Shown here in pieces: positions 1 to 11,490 of a stretch of DNA of 64,000 nt. Within the stretch, counting starts at the first letter, position 1. Each line of letters begins with the position of its first letter. A program made the translations under genes and the position numbers. Origin of the DNA: Chaetoderma sp. LZ-2023a (taxonomy: Eukaryota; Mollusca; Caudofoveata; Chaetodermatida; Chaetodermatidae); the NCBI GenBank assembly GCA_034401795.1, contig CM067373.1, forward strand, positions 93,445,103-93,509,102, in the 5' to 3' direction. Below the pieces are notes generated by a model that searched no databases, had not been told where the DNA came from, and was given only the letters and a program-made list of their open reading frames with translations.

Positions 1-324
1 GGTGGTATGTTTTGACATATGTAGAACGATCGACTTCTAACTTTATGGGTTTGATACATCTGTTCACACGCTACCACCAATATAATACCTCGGGCAGTCT
101 GTCCTAGTTTCTGAATATTTGGAGTCAAAGGTCATTACCATTTGAATCAAAGCAATCATTAACAAATTATTCAGGCATCCTTTGAGCTATTTATACCAAA
201 ATTAACCTCATCTATGCTTCTAATGTCCATATTGTGAAAGTGAAATTTATTCGCTGTCAAACATCAACATTATGACATTGTTTAATTTTTTATAAAACCC
301 TTAAAATAGCACTGCATATATAAT
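1..324. other. No gene seen
   Basis: AT-rich sequence with only very short open frames and no repeat that I recognise. Confidence 0.5.
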
Positions 325-716
325 GACGCATTTGATTAATCCATCATGTCGCTCAAGTATATGACGTTATAATCAATTACGTCACAGGTAGGATGCCGTC
401 ACAATCGAAATACGTAATGAATGACGTAACGAAGTCCGTCATGTACATTGTCAGTTGTACAAATTGTATGTCTTTAGTCTTTACCATTTAATAAACATTC
501 TGTTGAGTATTTTGAAACTAATTTTACTGGGGCCGTTGTTGTCATAGGCAGCCCCTAGTAAAGTTAGTTTCAAAATATTCAACATGTTAGTTGTACATTC
601 ACTATGAAATTTGGATTCTGGGAATTCAGGGTTCAAAGTATATAAATCGATCCCAACACGCGCAAAGCGTGGGCGGAGCTTAGCTAAAGATGGGCGGGTC
701 ATAGATAGTCGTCCAT
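325..716 (-). repeat. Family A MITE-like copy
   Basis: Diverged family A copy read on the minus strand. It has the TGACGT-rich arm (ATGACGTTATAATC), a central palindrome (GAGTATTTTGAAACTAATTT paired with a 3' arm ending CAAAATATTCAACA), and the GATCCCAACACG...GGGCGGAGCTTAGCTA arm. The element ends near GTCCATTGAC. No coding capacity. Confidence 0.75.
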
Positions 717-955
717 TGACGTAACTCTTTCAACAGTAATATGAAAGGAATTTATATAAAAATTTAATAACTTGATGCTTATAAGATTAGTGTCTATATC
801 TATATTGAAACATATTTCGCTGAACGACGATGCTGTTTTAACACAGCTTATTTCAGCTTACTTTTTTAAAACGCATAACATGAAGTTATCGCATAAATAA
901 ATAAATCCGACATTGTACACCCTTGCACCGCCAAATCCCTGAAAAAGTACATTCT
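717..955. other. No gene seen
   Basis: AT-rich sequence between repeats; nothing recognised. Confidence 0.4.
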
Positions 956-1125
956 TTTCAATGCATAACATATTCTGTTGAACAGTTTGAAGTTAATATA
1001 ACTGGAAGTCGTTGCTGCCCAAGGCAGGAGCGGATTCCAGTTAGATTAATTTCAAAATATTCAACAGCATTCCATTATTGGTGTCTTGAAATAGAGATAT
1101 GGGGAATTCATCGATAGAAGAGTTA
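956..1125. repeat. Family I hairpin copy
   Basis: Imperfect palindrome: left arm TCTGTTGAACAGTTTGAAGT, loop GTTGCTGCCCAAGGCAG, right arm ending TTTCAAAATATTCAACAG. It is followed by GGTGTCTTGAAATAGAGATA, a flank seen in other family I copies. Confidence 0.6.
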
Positions 1126-1429
1126 ATATACAGAACACTGATTGTCTTTGCAAGTTAGCTAGCTATCTTTGAATAAATTGTTGTTCTCGAATAGCGATAG
1201 AGTGGGGTGGCCGGGTGTAGTGGGTATCTTATATACATTACGCATTCTTCACGTATCCTACGTTATTTTCGTCAGATCTGTAAATCTTTCATCAATATGT
1301 AGGATTGTGGAATTATTCTGCTTGTTGGAAATCACGCGTGTTTAACGCACCATGAACGAGAAATACATTTTCCAAATCTCGAACATAACAGCGGCACTAT
1401 GCGAGAACTGGTTCTGAGGCACGACTGTT
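1126..1429. other. No gene seen
   Basis: No coding signal and no recognised repeat. Confidence 0.4.
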
Positions 1430-1545
1430 GCCGAACGCATTAACCATTGAAATACCAGTGTCTCAATATCAAGGCAGCCATGATATATGAAAGCTGTTGA
1501 ACAACTCCCAGTCAAATAAGTTTCAAAATTGTTCAGCAAAATACT
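1430..1545. repeat. Half of a family I hairpin
   Basis: CATTGAAATACCAGTGTCTC flank followed by a single arm AGTCAAATAAGTTTCAAAAT. The partner arm is missing. Compare the fuller copy at 21357-21545. Confidence 0.45.
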
Positions 1546-1601
1546 TCTAACCATGCTTGCGTACTTAAACGCATAGGCGTAGGAACCGCGGGCGGATGAA
1601 G

Positions 1602-1662
1602 GGCTGGGGGGGGGGGGTTGGCAAGGGGGCGATAGCACCTCCCCCTCCCCCCCCCCCCCAAC
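1602..1662. repeat. Homopolymer G and C tracts
   Basis: A run of G followed within 30 bases by interrupted runs of C. The open frames crossing this region are glycine/proline artefacts of the low-complexity sequence. Confidence 0.8.
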
Positions 1663-1839
1663 AGGCTTTGCCTCTCCCATAGTGTATCACCATAGCGCTC
1701 CCTACCCCTGGGTTTTGGCCCACCCATACTTCAGCTACCACCCCAGGTCCGAGTACGTTCCTACACCCCTGAAAATGTTCACTATGTTTCATATTTATTT
1801 TGCCAGACATCATGTTCTTAGCTAATGGATGGATCTGAG

Positions 1840-2222
1840 CTGTCACTCAAGTATTCTGACGTCATAATCAAATAAAATAGTTCGCTTGTTAGCTGACGTC
1901 ACAATCAAAGTGACGTAGTCCGTCACGAAAGTGGAAATGGTCCATCACAAAAGTGTATCAATTGTCTGTCTTTGATGAATTTACAATTTAATAAGCATTC
2001 AGTTGAATATTGTGAAACTAAGATTTATGCAAGAACAACGCACAGTTAAATTAGTTTCAAACTATTCAACAGCTTACCTGTGTAGTGTGTAGTTACCTTG
2101 AAATTGATATTCTTGGACTGTAGTCTTCAATGTTAAAATCGATTCAGACATGTGTAAAGGTGGAGGGAGCTTATAGCTGGGAATGGGCGGGGCATAGCTA
2201 GAACTAGATCCCTCTATTATTC
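1840..2222 (-). repeat. Family A MITE-like copy
   Basis: Minus-strand copy with two exact TGACGTCA sites (1857-1864 and 1894-1901). The hairpin is degraded (GTTGAATATTGTGAAACTAA / TTTCAAACTATTCAACAG) and the end reads GGGCGGGGCATAGCTAGAAC. Confidence 0.75.
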
Positions 2223-2735
2223 GCGAGTACGAGAATGGTTAATAGTTGCGGTTAGTGTAGCAGACTCCATTTATAGGTGCTCCTAAAAGGGACACTTATC
2301 TGGCTACTTGTTAAATTCATAGGACCGTTATAGCGTAATCTGCTCACAGAGATGTACTGCCGGGTCTTGACACAGAACACATAAATCACAGCATCGCAAT
2401 AATTATCACCACGTCCCAAGTTTCCAGATCGGTCCCAAATTTCGTCAATCGTCAACGTTATGATGGATCGATTGCCCGCTTTATTTACCGTACTCAATTT
2501 GCGTCATCTAATGTTGGATATAGTTTTGTTTGGCGAAGAACACATTTTGTAGTCCAAGCAATTTAAGATTGCCATGTTGTTTATTGCTTTTTGCTTGCAA
2601 CATTCTCCCATCTTATCCCGTACAGGCCGCATATCAGTCATTTAAGCGAAGAAGCTGTATTCATATCGCATAATGGTGCAGCCGTATTGGCAGTGGAACG
2701 CATCCGACCCCCATCGAGTAAACTAGTTTCACTCA
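2223..2735. other. No gene seen
   Basis: An 81-codon minus-strand frame here has no domain that I recognise and no splice context. I do not call it a gene. Confidence 0.4.
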
Positions 2736-2754
2736 GAAATGATCTTCCCAGATA

Positions 2755-2970
2755 CAGTCAAACCTGTCTATAACGACCACCTAACGGTGCCTCACAATGG
2801 AATCATTAATTATAGTGGTTATTTCTTAGTAAATTCAAGTAGCAGAAGAAATGGCTTTTTGGGGCCACCAGATGGTGGTTCTTTGAGAGAGATGATCTAT
2901 CGACCAGCTGCCTTACAGAACCACTGTCTCGTGATCCACAAGAGCATGTGGCCTGAATAGACAGATGTGA
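2755..2970. repeat. Interspersed repeat, CTGTCTATAACGACCACC type
   Basis: The stretch CAAACCTGTCTATAACGACC and the nearby ATAGTGGTTAT match a motif common in invertebrate interspersed repeats, recognised from memory. It does not look coding. Confidence 0.4.
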
Positions 2971-3667
2971 TATATATTCCTCAGATGGAGAAAAATACAT
3001 TTTCCTAGCAGAAAATTACTTTTCCATTCAAATGCTTTGTTGTTAACTCGCTCTTTTATTATGCTTACGGGAACCATGTAGACCCGTTCTGGAGTGCAGG
3101 TCGTGGTATGCCAAAACCGAATATACTGATCGATTAATTCTTAAACATTAAATTTCGTCTTGATACCACTTACGTGACGCGAATGGTCAAGTACCATACC
3201 ACTCTTGGAGCATTAGCGTCCATTGATCATTAATCCATTGAACCATAAATTTCCATATTATCAATTTCAAGTAACTCTACAGGTAAGCTCTTGAATACTT
3301 TGAAACTAATTTCACAGGAACCTGTTAGTGTCATAAGTCGTTGATTCAAATCTAGTCATTAATTCAAATCTGTGAAGTTTATTAACATGGCAATGATGGT
3401 CAATGATCTATTAAATCAACACACTTCTCAATGTCTTCTGCATTAATTGGACGAAATTTCTCTAACTCAAACGGTTGTGAAACTAGACAACGTTTCCCAC
3501 CAAACTGTCGGTCTAGAGGCGTTGCTTAGCGGTTTTATAGGCATAGCTAAAGCCCAAATTCTCCAACCACTTTGTTATCATCACCATGCAGGTATTGATA
3601 TTTGACATGGCGGTGCAGCTTGTGTTCCAATGTTTCCGCTACTTGATCTACACACGCCATGAATATG
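2971..3667. other. No gene; one degraded hairpin arm
   Basis: At 3290-3340 CTTGAATACTTTGAAACTAATTT is a single arm of the common hairpin core. Nothing else is recognised. Confidence 0.4.
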
Positions 3668-4030
3668 ACGTCGCTCTCCAAAGGATGAATCCACTTTTAG
3701 CTAGTCCCCACCCATCTCTAACTAGGCTCCGCCCACACTTTGCTCGTGTTGGGATTGATCAAACCATGAACTCACTGAACCTTAATTTCCAGAAAACTAT
3801 ACAGATAAGCTGTGGAATATTTTGAAACTAATTTGACTTGGTACTGTTGCTGCCTACAGGATGTTTATTAAATAGTAAATAAATAATACAATGTGTCCAA
3901 ATTGACAGATTATTAAGTGTTTATGACAGACGTAGATATGTCATTTATGACGTAATTGCTTGTGACGTCAGCCTACATGTGACATAATTAATTATGACAT
4001 TATATATTTGACTACCATATTCGATTCCTC
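3668..4030 (+). repeat. Family A copy lacking one hairpin arm
   Basis: The CCCACCCATCTCTAACTAGG arm and GAATATTTTGAAACTAATTT are present, but after GTTGCTGCC the sequence jumps to the distal arm (TTTATTAAATAGTAAA). The right hairpin arm is deleted. One exact TGACGTCA at 3963-3970. Confidence 0.75.
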
Positions 4031-4455
4031 TATTGTCATAAATAGTTGTTTGTTCCCACTTAATATATCTTGCAACTCAGGATCAGATGCTGTCTGTCCT
4101 CAGTTTCTTCCTGACACATTGGACTAGTTGGCTCTGCTTTGTACTGATTAAATTGTGCCTGGTTGCCTTGTAGAGTATAGACACCAGTCAAGAGCCTTGG
4201 CTTGATCTTGGTTTTTCAACTTCCCTCGGATCTGAACTTATGGAAGACCACACATGATTATGGAGAAAGCTCAAGGACACTCTCTTCAATTCCCACTCGC
4301 CACGTGTCTCTCCAGTATTCACAAAGAGCTTTCCGTACTTTCATCTTTCACACCTGTGTGGCCGGTAGTTCATTCAATAGGGTCCAAGTCGCAGGGAGCT
4401 GATATTTTCCCCAGGGTTCTCTTCACCAGGGAGAACCAGCTATGAGCGATACTAG
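4031..4455. other. No gene seen
   Basis: Two overlapping frames of about 65 codons occupy 4202-4445. Neither has a recognisable domain. Confidence 0.35.
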
Positions 4456-4474
4456 GCCCCCCCCCCCCCCCCCC
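4456..4474. repeat. Poly-C tract
   Basis: Uninterrupted run of C. Confidence 0.9.
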
Positions 4475-4532
4475 CATAGCTATCTACTGCATGACTAGCT
4501 GTTTCTCTCTGGAATCCGATTTCCGACAAATG

Positions 4533-4533
<1 letters not shown>

Positions 4534-4589
<56 letters not shown>

Positions 4590-4590
4590 C
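4534..4590. repeat. (GA)n microsatellite followed by poly-G
   Basis: More than 20 GA dinucleotides ending in a run of G. Confidence 0.95.
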
Positions 4591-4671
4591 GTGTCAACTG
4601 TGGCCTCTTCTTGTTCAGTTCCCAATTAGCAGTAGATTGCAACACTGGGCACTGGCACACCTATGTTGTTG

Positions 4672-4762
4672 TGTTTGAACCGATCCCAACACGGGCGAAG
4701 TGTGGGTGGAGCTTAGCTAGAGATGACCAGGCATAGGTAAAACTGGATTCCTCCATTGCTGG
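4672..4762 (-). repeat. Family A terminal fragment
   Basis: GATCCCAACACGGGCGAAG then GTGGGTGGAGCTTAGCTAGA and AAACTGGATTCCTCCATTG: only the promoter-distal arm of an A copy remains. Confidence 0.65.
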
Positions 4763-4984
4763 TACATAAGCTTGTGTTGACCTTTTTCCACAACACTTCC
4801 ATATTTCTGTCCAGGCCCCTCAACCGTTGGTCTAGGTAGACACTTCCCAGATTGCCATCAGTTATTAACTTTCTCCCCGATACCTGGGCATGTGCAAGCA
4901 TAACATATACGTGATCTAAAACATTTGTAGGCTGTAATTGCTGAGATGCCACGCACTCTATGAATTTTAAATCTAGGGTTCTCA

Positions 4985-5370
4985 TCAATCAATCAATCAT
5001 CATGGTTACGGACTTAAGTATGAAGCAGCTTGTGAGTCCCAAGTTTGAGTTATTGAGTTTGTCTCGTCTGGTTTTGAAAATATCTATGTTTTGCGCTAGC
5101 GCGATGTTTTCAGGTAGCACGTTCCAATGTGAGATTACGCGTTGTGAGAAATGTTTTCTAGTATTGTTGCGACAAAAATTGGTTTGAATCTTGAGTTTGT
5201 GACCATGCGTTGTCATGTGTGTATGTATTATTAGTGAAGAATTGATCTGCGTCTGTGTTGTACATCCCGTGTATAATTGTGTATGATTAAATCAGATCCC
5301 CTGAATTTTCTATGTTTCATTGACATGAGCCTAAGTGAGCTCAATCTGTCTCTGTAGCTGCACGCCTTTG
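4985..5370 (-). pseudogene. LINE reverse-transcriptase C-terminal fragment
   Basis: The minus strand encodes the end of a non-LTR retrotransposon ORF2. Visible motifs are GDLIQSYTIIHG, then HGHKLKIQTNF, then RKHFSQRVISHWNVLPENI, the usual order at the C-terminus of CR1/L2/jockey-like reverse transcriptases. The catalytic part is absent, as expected for a 5'-truncated insertion. The upstream part (5216-5370) is in frame only if small lesions are allowed. Assignment rests on motif recognition; the clade is uncertain. No target-site duplication identified. Confidence 0.75.
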
Positions 5371-5399
5371 ATGTTTGAATCTTGAATCTTGAACTGGGG

Positions 5400-7740
5400 T
5401 CAGTCAACTTGCGCCAATGAGATTGCTCGATAGGAAATCAGAAAGTAGACAAATTTACACATGTGCGTAAACCAAACTAGCGGTTTTTAATTGTTACCGA
5501 AAACCAATCTACACATTTTCTGTTCCTCAAATAACTTGTTTAGAGCAAAACTATTGCAAACTTTTGCAAATGTCTCTACAGATCAGCAGCGTCGCGATCG
5601 CCGTTGTTTTTGTGATTGTTAATTAGGTCACCAGACGAACTCTCGCCTGTCGCGTGAAGTAGGCAGAAATCTGATTGGCTACCTCGAACCCCAAAAGCTT
5701 AATTTTACTTCACATAGCGAAAATCACAGGTCTGCAAGTACGGCCTCGAACAGCGTAGCTATGTGAGTGGCCTTATGTTGATGATGAGGTGTTTGAGGGT
5801 AGTAGTAAGTTTTGTTTCTTTATGTCGAACCCGTTCTTACTCTGAGGTGACCACTTTCTGAAATTAAAGTTATTGCAGCGTGTGAAAGTTAACACGACGG
5901 CGCATTCATTCCACTTTTGTTATCTCAGCAACACGTTTTTCAACAAACGTTAGTTTCTAGTACCTTAATTGTAAAGTATATTAAAATTATTTCCGTATTT
6001 TGTAATCAGTTTCCGTAATCTATATTCCATAGATATAAAGAATTACTAGATCGCTTATCCCCCAATCCTTCGGTGTGAGACTGGCGCTGCCATAGCCATT
6101 CAAACTGAAATGTAGTAGAAAAAGTCAAGAAACTGATTGTAATGCTACTCCTCTAAAACCCTTGTACAGAATTTAACCAGCATTTCCCATGGCATCTCGA
6201 TTTTAGGGGTGGCTGGACCCCACTGATCTGTGGGCGCCAAGATAAAATTGATAGAATCGCGATGACGTCATCACAATCAAATTTCCCATAATACCATCCC
6301 TGGTAGCGACTCCATTTATGGAGGGCTAATTTAACATTACGAGCAATGGGTAAAACCTAATTACATTTTCTTTACTATATTGCAAAATTCACTCATGATT
6401 TGATGTTTTCTGATACCGGGCAGGTTTATTACAGATACTCAGATACAGGAGTGAGTTCAGGAAGGAAAATGTTCGGCAAACGTTCGCCTATTTATGTTCG
6501 CTGTTCGTGGCGAACTATATTCGCCTTCCTGAAGCATTCTTTTACGACATCACGTGATAGTTATGAGGGTTAACTTTTTGTCAGATCCGATGCATTATGA
6601 TGTCATATTTATTACGTCACAGTGAATATCAGGGTTGTAGAAACAATCTACAAGCATACACATATTTGGTAAAGACTAACATAATACTGCGATCGCTAGG
6701 AATGCATTGGTATGCATTATTTATGGTTAAATTGTCAATCAACGTGTCTCAATGGACGATGCTGTATATTTTGCCGCCATCTTTTTTCACGGCAAATCAT
6801 GGCGAGTCACCTATAAAGTTGTTCGCCTAGCCACAAAACGTATATAGAATATAAACAGTACAGTGTTACAATATGCCTATCATCAAAGCTGTCATTAATA
6901 TGATGTCTGCAATGGAGATCCACTTATGGTCATTTACATTTTTAAACAATCCACACACCCTATCATGATGATGTCAAAATAAAATCATTATTAATCTATT
7001 GAGGACAAGTTGGTGTTCATGCTGAAGAAGATATTGGTGCATGTAGTTGCAATCATACGTAGCAATTGCCTATAGCAACATTAGCTTCAGATGAGCAGCA
7101 CTTATTTTCATAATTGTGCCAATATGCACTACTAATAACTATTTATTTCCAGGGCAGTAGGCAGAAAAACAATCACTGGTCTTACATATATCATGTGATG
7201 CAAGATCTAAATATCAAAAGACTAGCATAATGTTAGACTAACATTTAATGGACTAAAGCCCAATACACCCTCCTACAAATATAGAAATCAGCTCTACATG
7301 TTCCAAGGCCCCATTACAGCTTTATAATGTTACCCTCTATATACTACCACCTGTATATAAGACCACCCTGGAGTTATCCCCAGTATATCTCTGGAATTAT
7401 ATCTACGGCACTAATTGTATGTACATTACCTGAAGGGGTAGATCTCTTCTGGGTTTCATCAACAAAGATTAACTATTTTGCATCTTACAACTACTTGAAA
7501 GTTATTACTTAAAACTTTAAGATGTGTGCTCTATAGTGTTATAATGGATACTGAATTGTTTGACCAGACCAAAACACTGCGAAAAGCCGAAAACACTCGC
7601 AGACAATGAACTATAAATCTGTCTGGCGTCAAGCTACTGATACAAAGACGGGGCAGGGCGTTCAGCACTGGAAGACCCGTATCTAAAGTTCCGACCATAA
7701 ATTTAGAAACTATTCAACTGTCAGTCAGTCAGCGGTCAAT
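5400..7740. other. No gene or repeat recognised
   Basis: About 2.3 kb of apparently unique sequence. 5580-5720 is somewhat richer in CpG (GTCGCGATCGCCG) and contains GATTGGCT, an inverted CCAAT-type box, but there is no downstream coding exon to support a promoter. Confidence 0.35.
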
Positions 7741-7774
7741 AGCATGCCATGTATGTAAGGTGAATGTGTGTGCG

Positions 7775-7797
7775 TGTTGGGGGGGGGGGGGGGCGGC
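7775..7797. repeat. Poly-G tract
   Basis: Run of G after TGTGTGTGCGTGTT. Confidence 0.9.
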
Positions 7798-7849
7798 GGA
7801 GGCATATAGGTGTCAGTGAGGTGGGGCAGGCAGGTAATATGTTTCCAGA

Positions 7850-8375
7850 ACAACCCCCACCCCTTGGGGCTGAGCCATTTATGTAAGTTTCCTCTTGCAC
7901 CCTGCAATCATATAACTAACTCACATATCAAATATGGTTGAATTCTGGTCAACTGTTATTGAGACGATACACTGCATTTAATTTCTTAGCTATTCAACCC
8001 CCACCCCGTGAGGCAAAACCAAATGCATATGAACCCTGTAATTATACATAGGTAAGTCAGTAACTCACACCAAATTTGGTTGAATTCTCTCCAATGGTTT
8101 GAGTAGTTGCATTACAACCAATTTCTTAACCATTCGACCCACCAAGCCTAAATATTCTCTTGCACTCTGCAATCATATGAGTAACTCACGGAGAAGTTGC
8201 GTTACATTTTTACAATCAATTTACATATATAGAAATTTGACCCCATATCCCACCCAAAGGGGGCACAGCCAAGTGAAATGGCCTCTAATACTCCATAGTC
8301 ATATGGGTAACTTACATACCAAATTTGGCTGAATTCTGTCCAATGGTTTTGGAGGAGTTGTGTTGCAATCAATTT
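7850..8375. repeat. Diverged tandem repeat, ~110-170 bp unit
   Basis: Recurring order: TGGTTGAATTCT (7932, 8077 and, as TGGCTGAATTCT, 8327), then AATGGTTTGAG/GGAG, then GTTGCATTACAACCAATTT or similar. At least three diverged units. No coding signal. Confidence 0.55.
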
Positions 8376-8382
8376 ACTGTAA

Positions 8383-8421
8383 TGCACGCACGCACGCACG
8401 CGCGCGCACGCACGCACGCAC
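8383..8421. repeat. (CACG)n microsatellite
   Basis: CACGCACGCACGCGCGCGCA-type alternating purine/pyrimidine tract. Confidence 0.9.
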
Positions 8422-8439
8422 ACAGGTGGGATGCCATAA

Positions 8440-8625
8440 TCCCCAAATCCCCACTTTTCTTCTATTGGTAGAGACCGGTAGGCCCATAAAACTAATTAGT
8501 ACTAACAATCATAGAGTTTCAAATGCCTCATGGGAACCCCTTGGGACCCCCTGAAACCGCTTTTGTGGGTCCCAAATATCATTTTGGGAATATATACCGT
8601 AAAAATGATCGTTATGAGAATCTAG
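8440..8625 (-). repeat. Family D fragment
   Basis: On the minus strand CCCATGAGGCATTTGAAACT and CTATGATTGTTAGTACTAAT align with CCCATGGGACCCCTGAAAAT and CTATGATTGTTAAATACTAA of the copy at 17120. A CACG tract borders both copies. Confidence 0.55.
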
Positions 8626-9410
8626 GAATTCAACCAATTTTGGTACATGAAAGTTACTCATATGATTGCAGAATACAAGAGGACATTTACATTTGGCTCC
8701 ATATTTAGCAGTATTTTTAATTATCATTTGATTACATATACATTAATGATAATGAGATTAAAGGTTAGAATAATAAATATGTATTGCTGTATATATCTTT
8801 ATATTACTGTTCAGTTATTGTAAGATATCAAAATGACAAGGCCCAATGCTTTGATCTTCTGAGAAGTGATTAGATTTAAGTCCAGCACAGTTTCACTGGT
8901 CAGTTATTCATTAATCAATGAAATGGTGAAAACATCTTCCCAGATAATGGCTGAAGGTTAAAATAGCTCTTTAAAATAAGAAAGTAAGCAACAACTTGCA
9001 GTGCTAGATAACAAAGTTTCCAAAATAAACACCAGTTACCACACTAGGTTTAGGATTTTAATTAGGCACGGTTCCCTGATAGCACAGATTGCTGGACCAA
9101 TATGGCCTGGTATTGACCCAGTAACCTGCGTTTTACTGGTTGGAATTCATGGCCATCAGTTAAGTGTATTGAAAGTAATTGTGTATAGAGATATGATCTA
9201 TAGTGTGCGTTTTTGAAAACTGTTCTAACATAATTATTGTGATAATTAATTAGTTGTACGTTTCACCACCACCTGTCAGTACAGAGTTAAATATTCAATA
9301 GTGCTATTCCACTAATTGCTTGAGGGATTTATAGAACTCATAAAATATATATAAGTCAGCTTTCACTAATCTATTTCAAACATTACTTCTAAATAGGATT
9401 ATATACAATG
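8626..9410. other. No gene seen
   Basis: AT-rich sequence; the longest frame (71 codons at 9001-9216) has no recognisable content. Confidence 0.4.
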
Positions 9411-9502
9411 GAGGAATACAGTTTTAGATATGCCCCGCCAATCTCTAGCTAAGGTCCACCCAAACTTTCCCGTGTTGGGATCGATTGATCCCTGAACTCC
9501 CT
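9411..9502 (+). repeat. Family A left part, split by the DIRS element
   Basis: AATGGAGGAATACAGTTTTAG, CCCCGCCAATCTCTAGCTAA and GTTGGGATCGATTGATCCCT lead up to CTGAACTCCCT, where the A sequence stops. It resumes at 14695 with CAATTTCTAGAAAACTATAC. Confidence 0.8.
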
Positions 9503-9514
9503 TTCTCCTTCGAT

Positions 9515-9671
9515 CAATACTCACCATTCTATTACTTCTGATACAGCTAGCCTGGATAGCTGGGCCCTAGGACTATAGACTTAGTAAGCTTTACCGACTC
9601 CTGGAACAGGGTACTTGGCTCCCAACTGCCGAGTACCCATTTGCCATGAAGCTCATTCTTGTTTGCATAGC
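9515..9671 (+). repeat. Left inverted terminal repeat of DIRS
   Basis: From CAATACTCACCATTCTATTA to TTGTTTGCATAGC, this is the reverse complement of 14499-14654 with few mismatches (for example TATAGACTTAG against TAAAGACTTAG). The outer ~12 bases (TTCTCCTTCGAT) are unique to the left end. Confidence 0.92.
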
Positions 9672-10044
9672 AATAAGAGACACATGCATTTCTTGATTTA
9701 GATGTGTGGTCTGCGGTTTTACCGTGTGCTACAGCAGTTTGTTTACATTTTGTTGTTTCTTCACATATCGTTTTGGCCATCGTTAGGAGTATAATTTATA
9801 TTTATTAGTAAATATACCCTGAATGCTATGCGATATGATTCCTGGTTCCGTTATACATCCTTGAGGATCTGTATGGGTGTATTTTTGCCCACTTCGTTCT
9901 TGTCGTCAAAATCAATGCGATCTTTGCTGTAACGTTGCGGGAGGGTTAAAAGTTAATTTATGATCAGATATTTGGAAATTAATTGTCTGCCTTCCATTCC
10001 TGTTTCATTCCGCTTGCTTATTGTAGGTTTGTGCTTATTGATAG
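9672..10044 (+). other. DIRS 5' leader
   Basis: Non-coding leader between the left repeat and gag. A pyrimidine-rich run (CTGCCTTCCATTCCTGTTTC) ending TTATTGTAG at 10018-10026, and TTGATAG at 10044, could be 3' splice sites, which would explain the lack of an ATG at the start of gag. Confidence 0.4.
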
Positions 10045-11401
10045 GCCAAGCCAGCCTCGCCATCATGTGACGAGTGCCACAAATTCGTAAGGGTTCTATT
10101 CAAGGACCATGTCTGTTTCCGCTGTACTAAGTGTAATCTTGACAGTAGGTGTAACGTTTGCGCAGTGTGGTCGGTCGATATGATGCTTAAGTTCCTTGCC
10201 CAGAAGGACTTGGCAGGGTCTGACGTTGGGTCAGGCAGTCCGAAAGTAAATCGTGGAGCGTCCGTTTCGGCCTTTGGGGGCATTCCACGTCTGCAACAGG
10301 AGGTGGCGGAGATGGCACCACCGGCGTGGTTTGGTCCTGCTATGCAAGGCTTCTTGCGTAGCATTCTGCCCACGCTGGTGTCGTCCCTGCTGCCAAAAGT
10401 TGTAGGGCAGTCTCTCCCCGTGTTTGATTCGGACCCTGTCCTTGGATGCACCCCGTCCATCAGTGGCATCGATTAGGACGGGGATCTTGCTCGCAGCCCG
10501 GATCCAGTCTATTGGACTGGATCCAAGGTTTATGGAGTTGCTGGATGCTATTTATAGCAAACAACTCCTGACCAAGGGCCAGCTTCCTGCGGCCTCCAGG
10601 GAGGTGCGGGTGAGGTGTCGTATTCCACAGGGGGAATACGACATGTATGGTGTTGTCCCGATGGTCACCGAGGATGACCGCTGGTTACTGGGTGTCCAGA
10701 GTGCTGGAGCGGGTGGCCCCGCCACGGCACTGATGGACAAAGCTCAGGTACACCATGATGAAGTCCTGTCCCTATGTGATGAGGGTGTGAGGGCAGCAAT
10801 GAGTGCTGTCAACCACTCTTATTACCTTCTTCAGTCGGTGTGGGCTGAAGCGGGGGCAGGCCACCCTGTGCCACCTGTGGCGCTTTCGTGCGTTAATGAT
10901 GGTCTGGTGCTGTCTATGGACGCATTGGCAAGGGTGCAGGCGCGTGTGACAAAGTCCAGGAGGCAGATGGTCCTTGACCATATGCGTCCCGCTACTGCCA
11001 TCAGGGAGCATCGTCTTGGGACACCCCTTACAGGCCCTAGCATCTTTGGTGGCCAAGCGTGGGCCATCTTAGAGGACACGGCCAGCATTGCGCAGAATCG
11101 GTTGGCGGTTAATCTGCAGCTAGAGCTAGTGTGTCAAGCGCACGCACTAGGGGCTGTAGCCAAGCCGCTAACCGGGCAACCTTCTAAGAAGCAGAAAAAG
11201 CACAAAAGCAAGGCGAAAGCTAAGCCTAGTGCTCCTTCTGCTTCTACTGGCTTTTCTCAGCCGCCTCCGGCGAAGAAGGCCAAGAAGGTTGTGGAGGCCC
11301 CTAGCCTCCCCAATGTTGCTCCTGATCGCCTGAGAGGCGGGAAGGGCAAGGGGAAGGGTAAGTCCTCAAAGGGCGGAAAGAAGGGAGCTGATCGTACCTG
11401 A
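10045..11401 (+). pseudogene. DIRS gag-like ORF1 (frame broken)
   Basis: Two overlapping frames together look like a DIRS ORF1. The first, open from 10045 to 10476, begins with a cysteine cluster (CDECHKF, then CFRCTKCNLDSRCNVCAVW) resembling the Cys-rich N-terminus of other DIRS gag proteins. The second, open to 11401, holds a long central domain and a lysine/glycine-rich tail (KKQKKHKSKAKAK at ~11190-11220, GGKGKGKGKSSKGGKKG at the end) suited to nucleic-acid binding. The frames overlap at 10424-10476, so either a one-base indel broke gag or it is read by frameshifting. No in-frame ATG precedes the cysteine cluster. Confidence 0.7.
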
Positions 11402-11490
11402 GGGTACGAGGGCTCCCTTCGTATCTGCCTGGACCGCACCTGTGCGACAGGAACAGCGGTGCCAGTTAGACCGGCCAAGCCAAGACCAAA

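Noticed and set aside
1342..1846. Three overlapping minus-strand frames rich in Gly and Pro
   Set aside because: Produced by poly-G and poly-C tracts.
4534..4590. Arg-Glu repeat protein
   Set aside because: Translation of a (GA)n microsatellite.
5580..5720. CpG-rich promoter with an inverted CCAAT box
   Set aside because: The enrichment is slight and no transcript or exon is visible downstream.
10035..10469. 144-codon minus-strand frame opposite gag
   Set aside because: Shadow of the gag reading frame; no domain, and the plus strand explains the composition.
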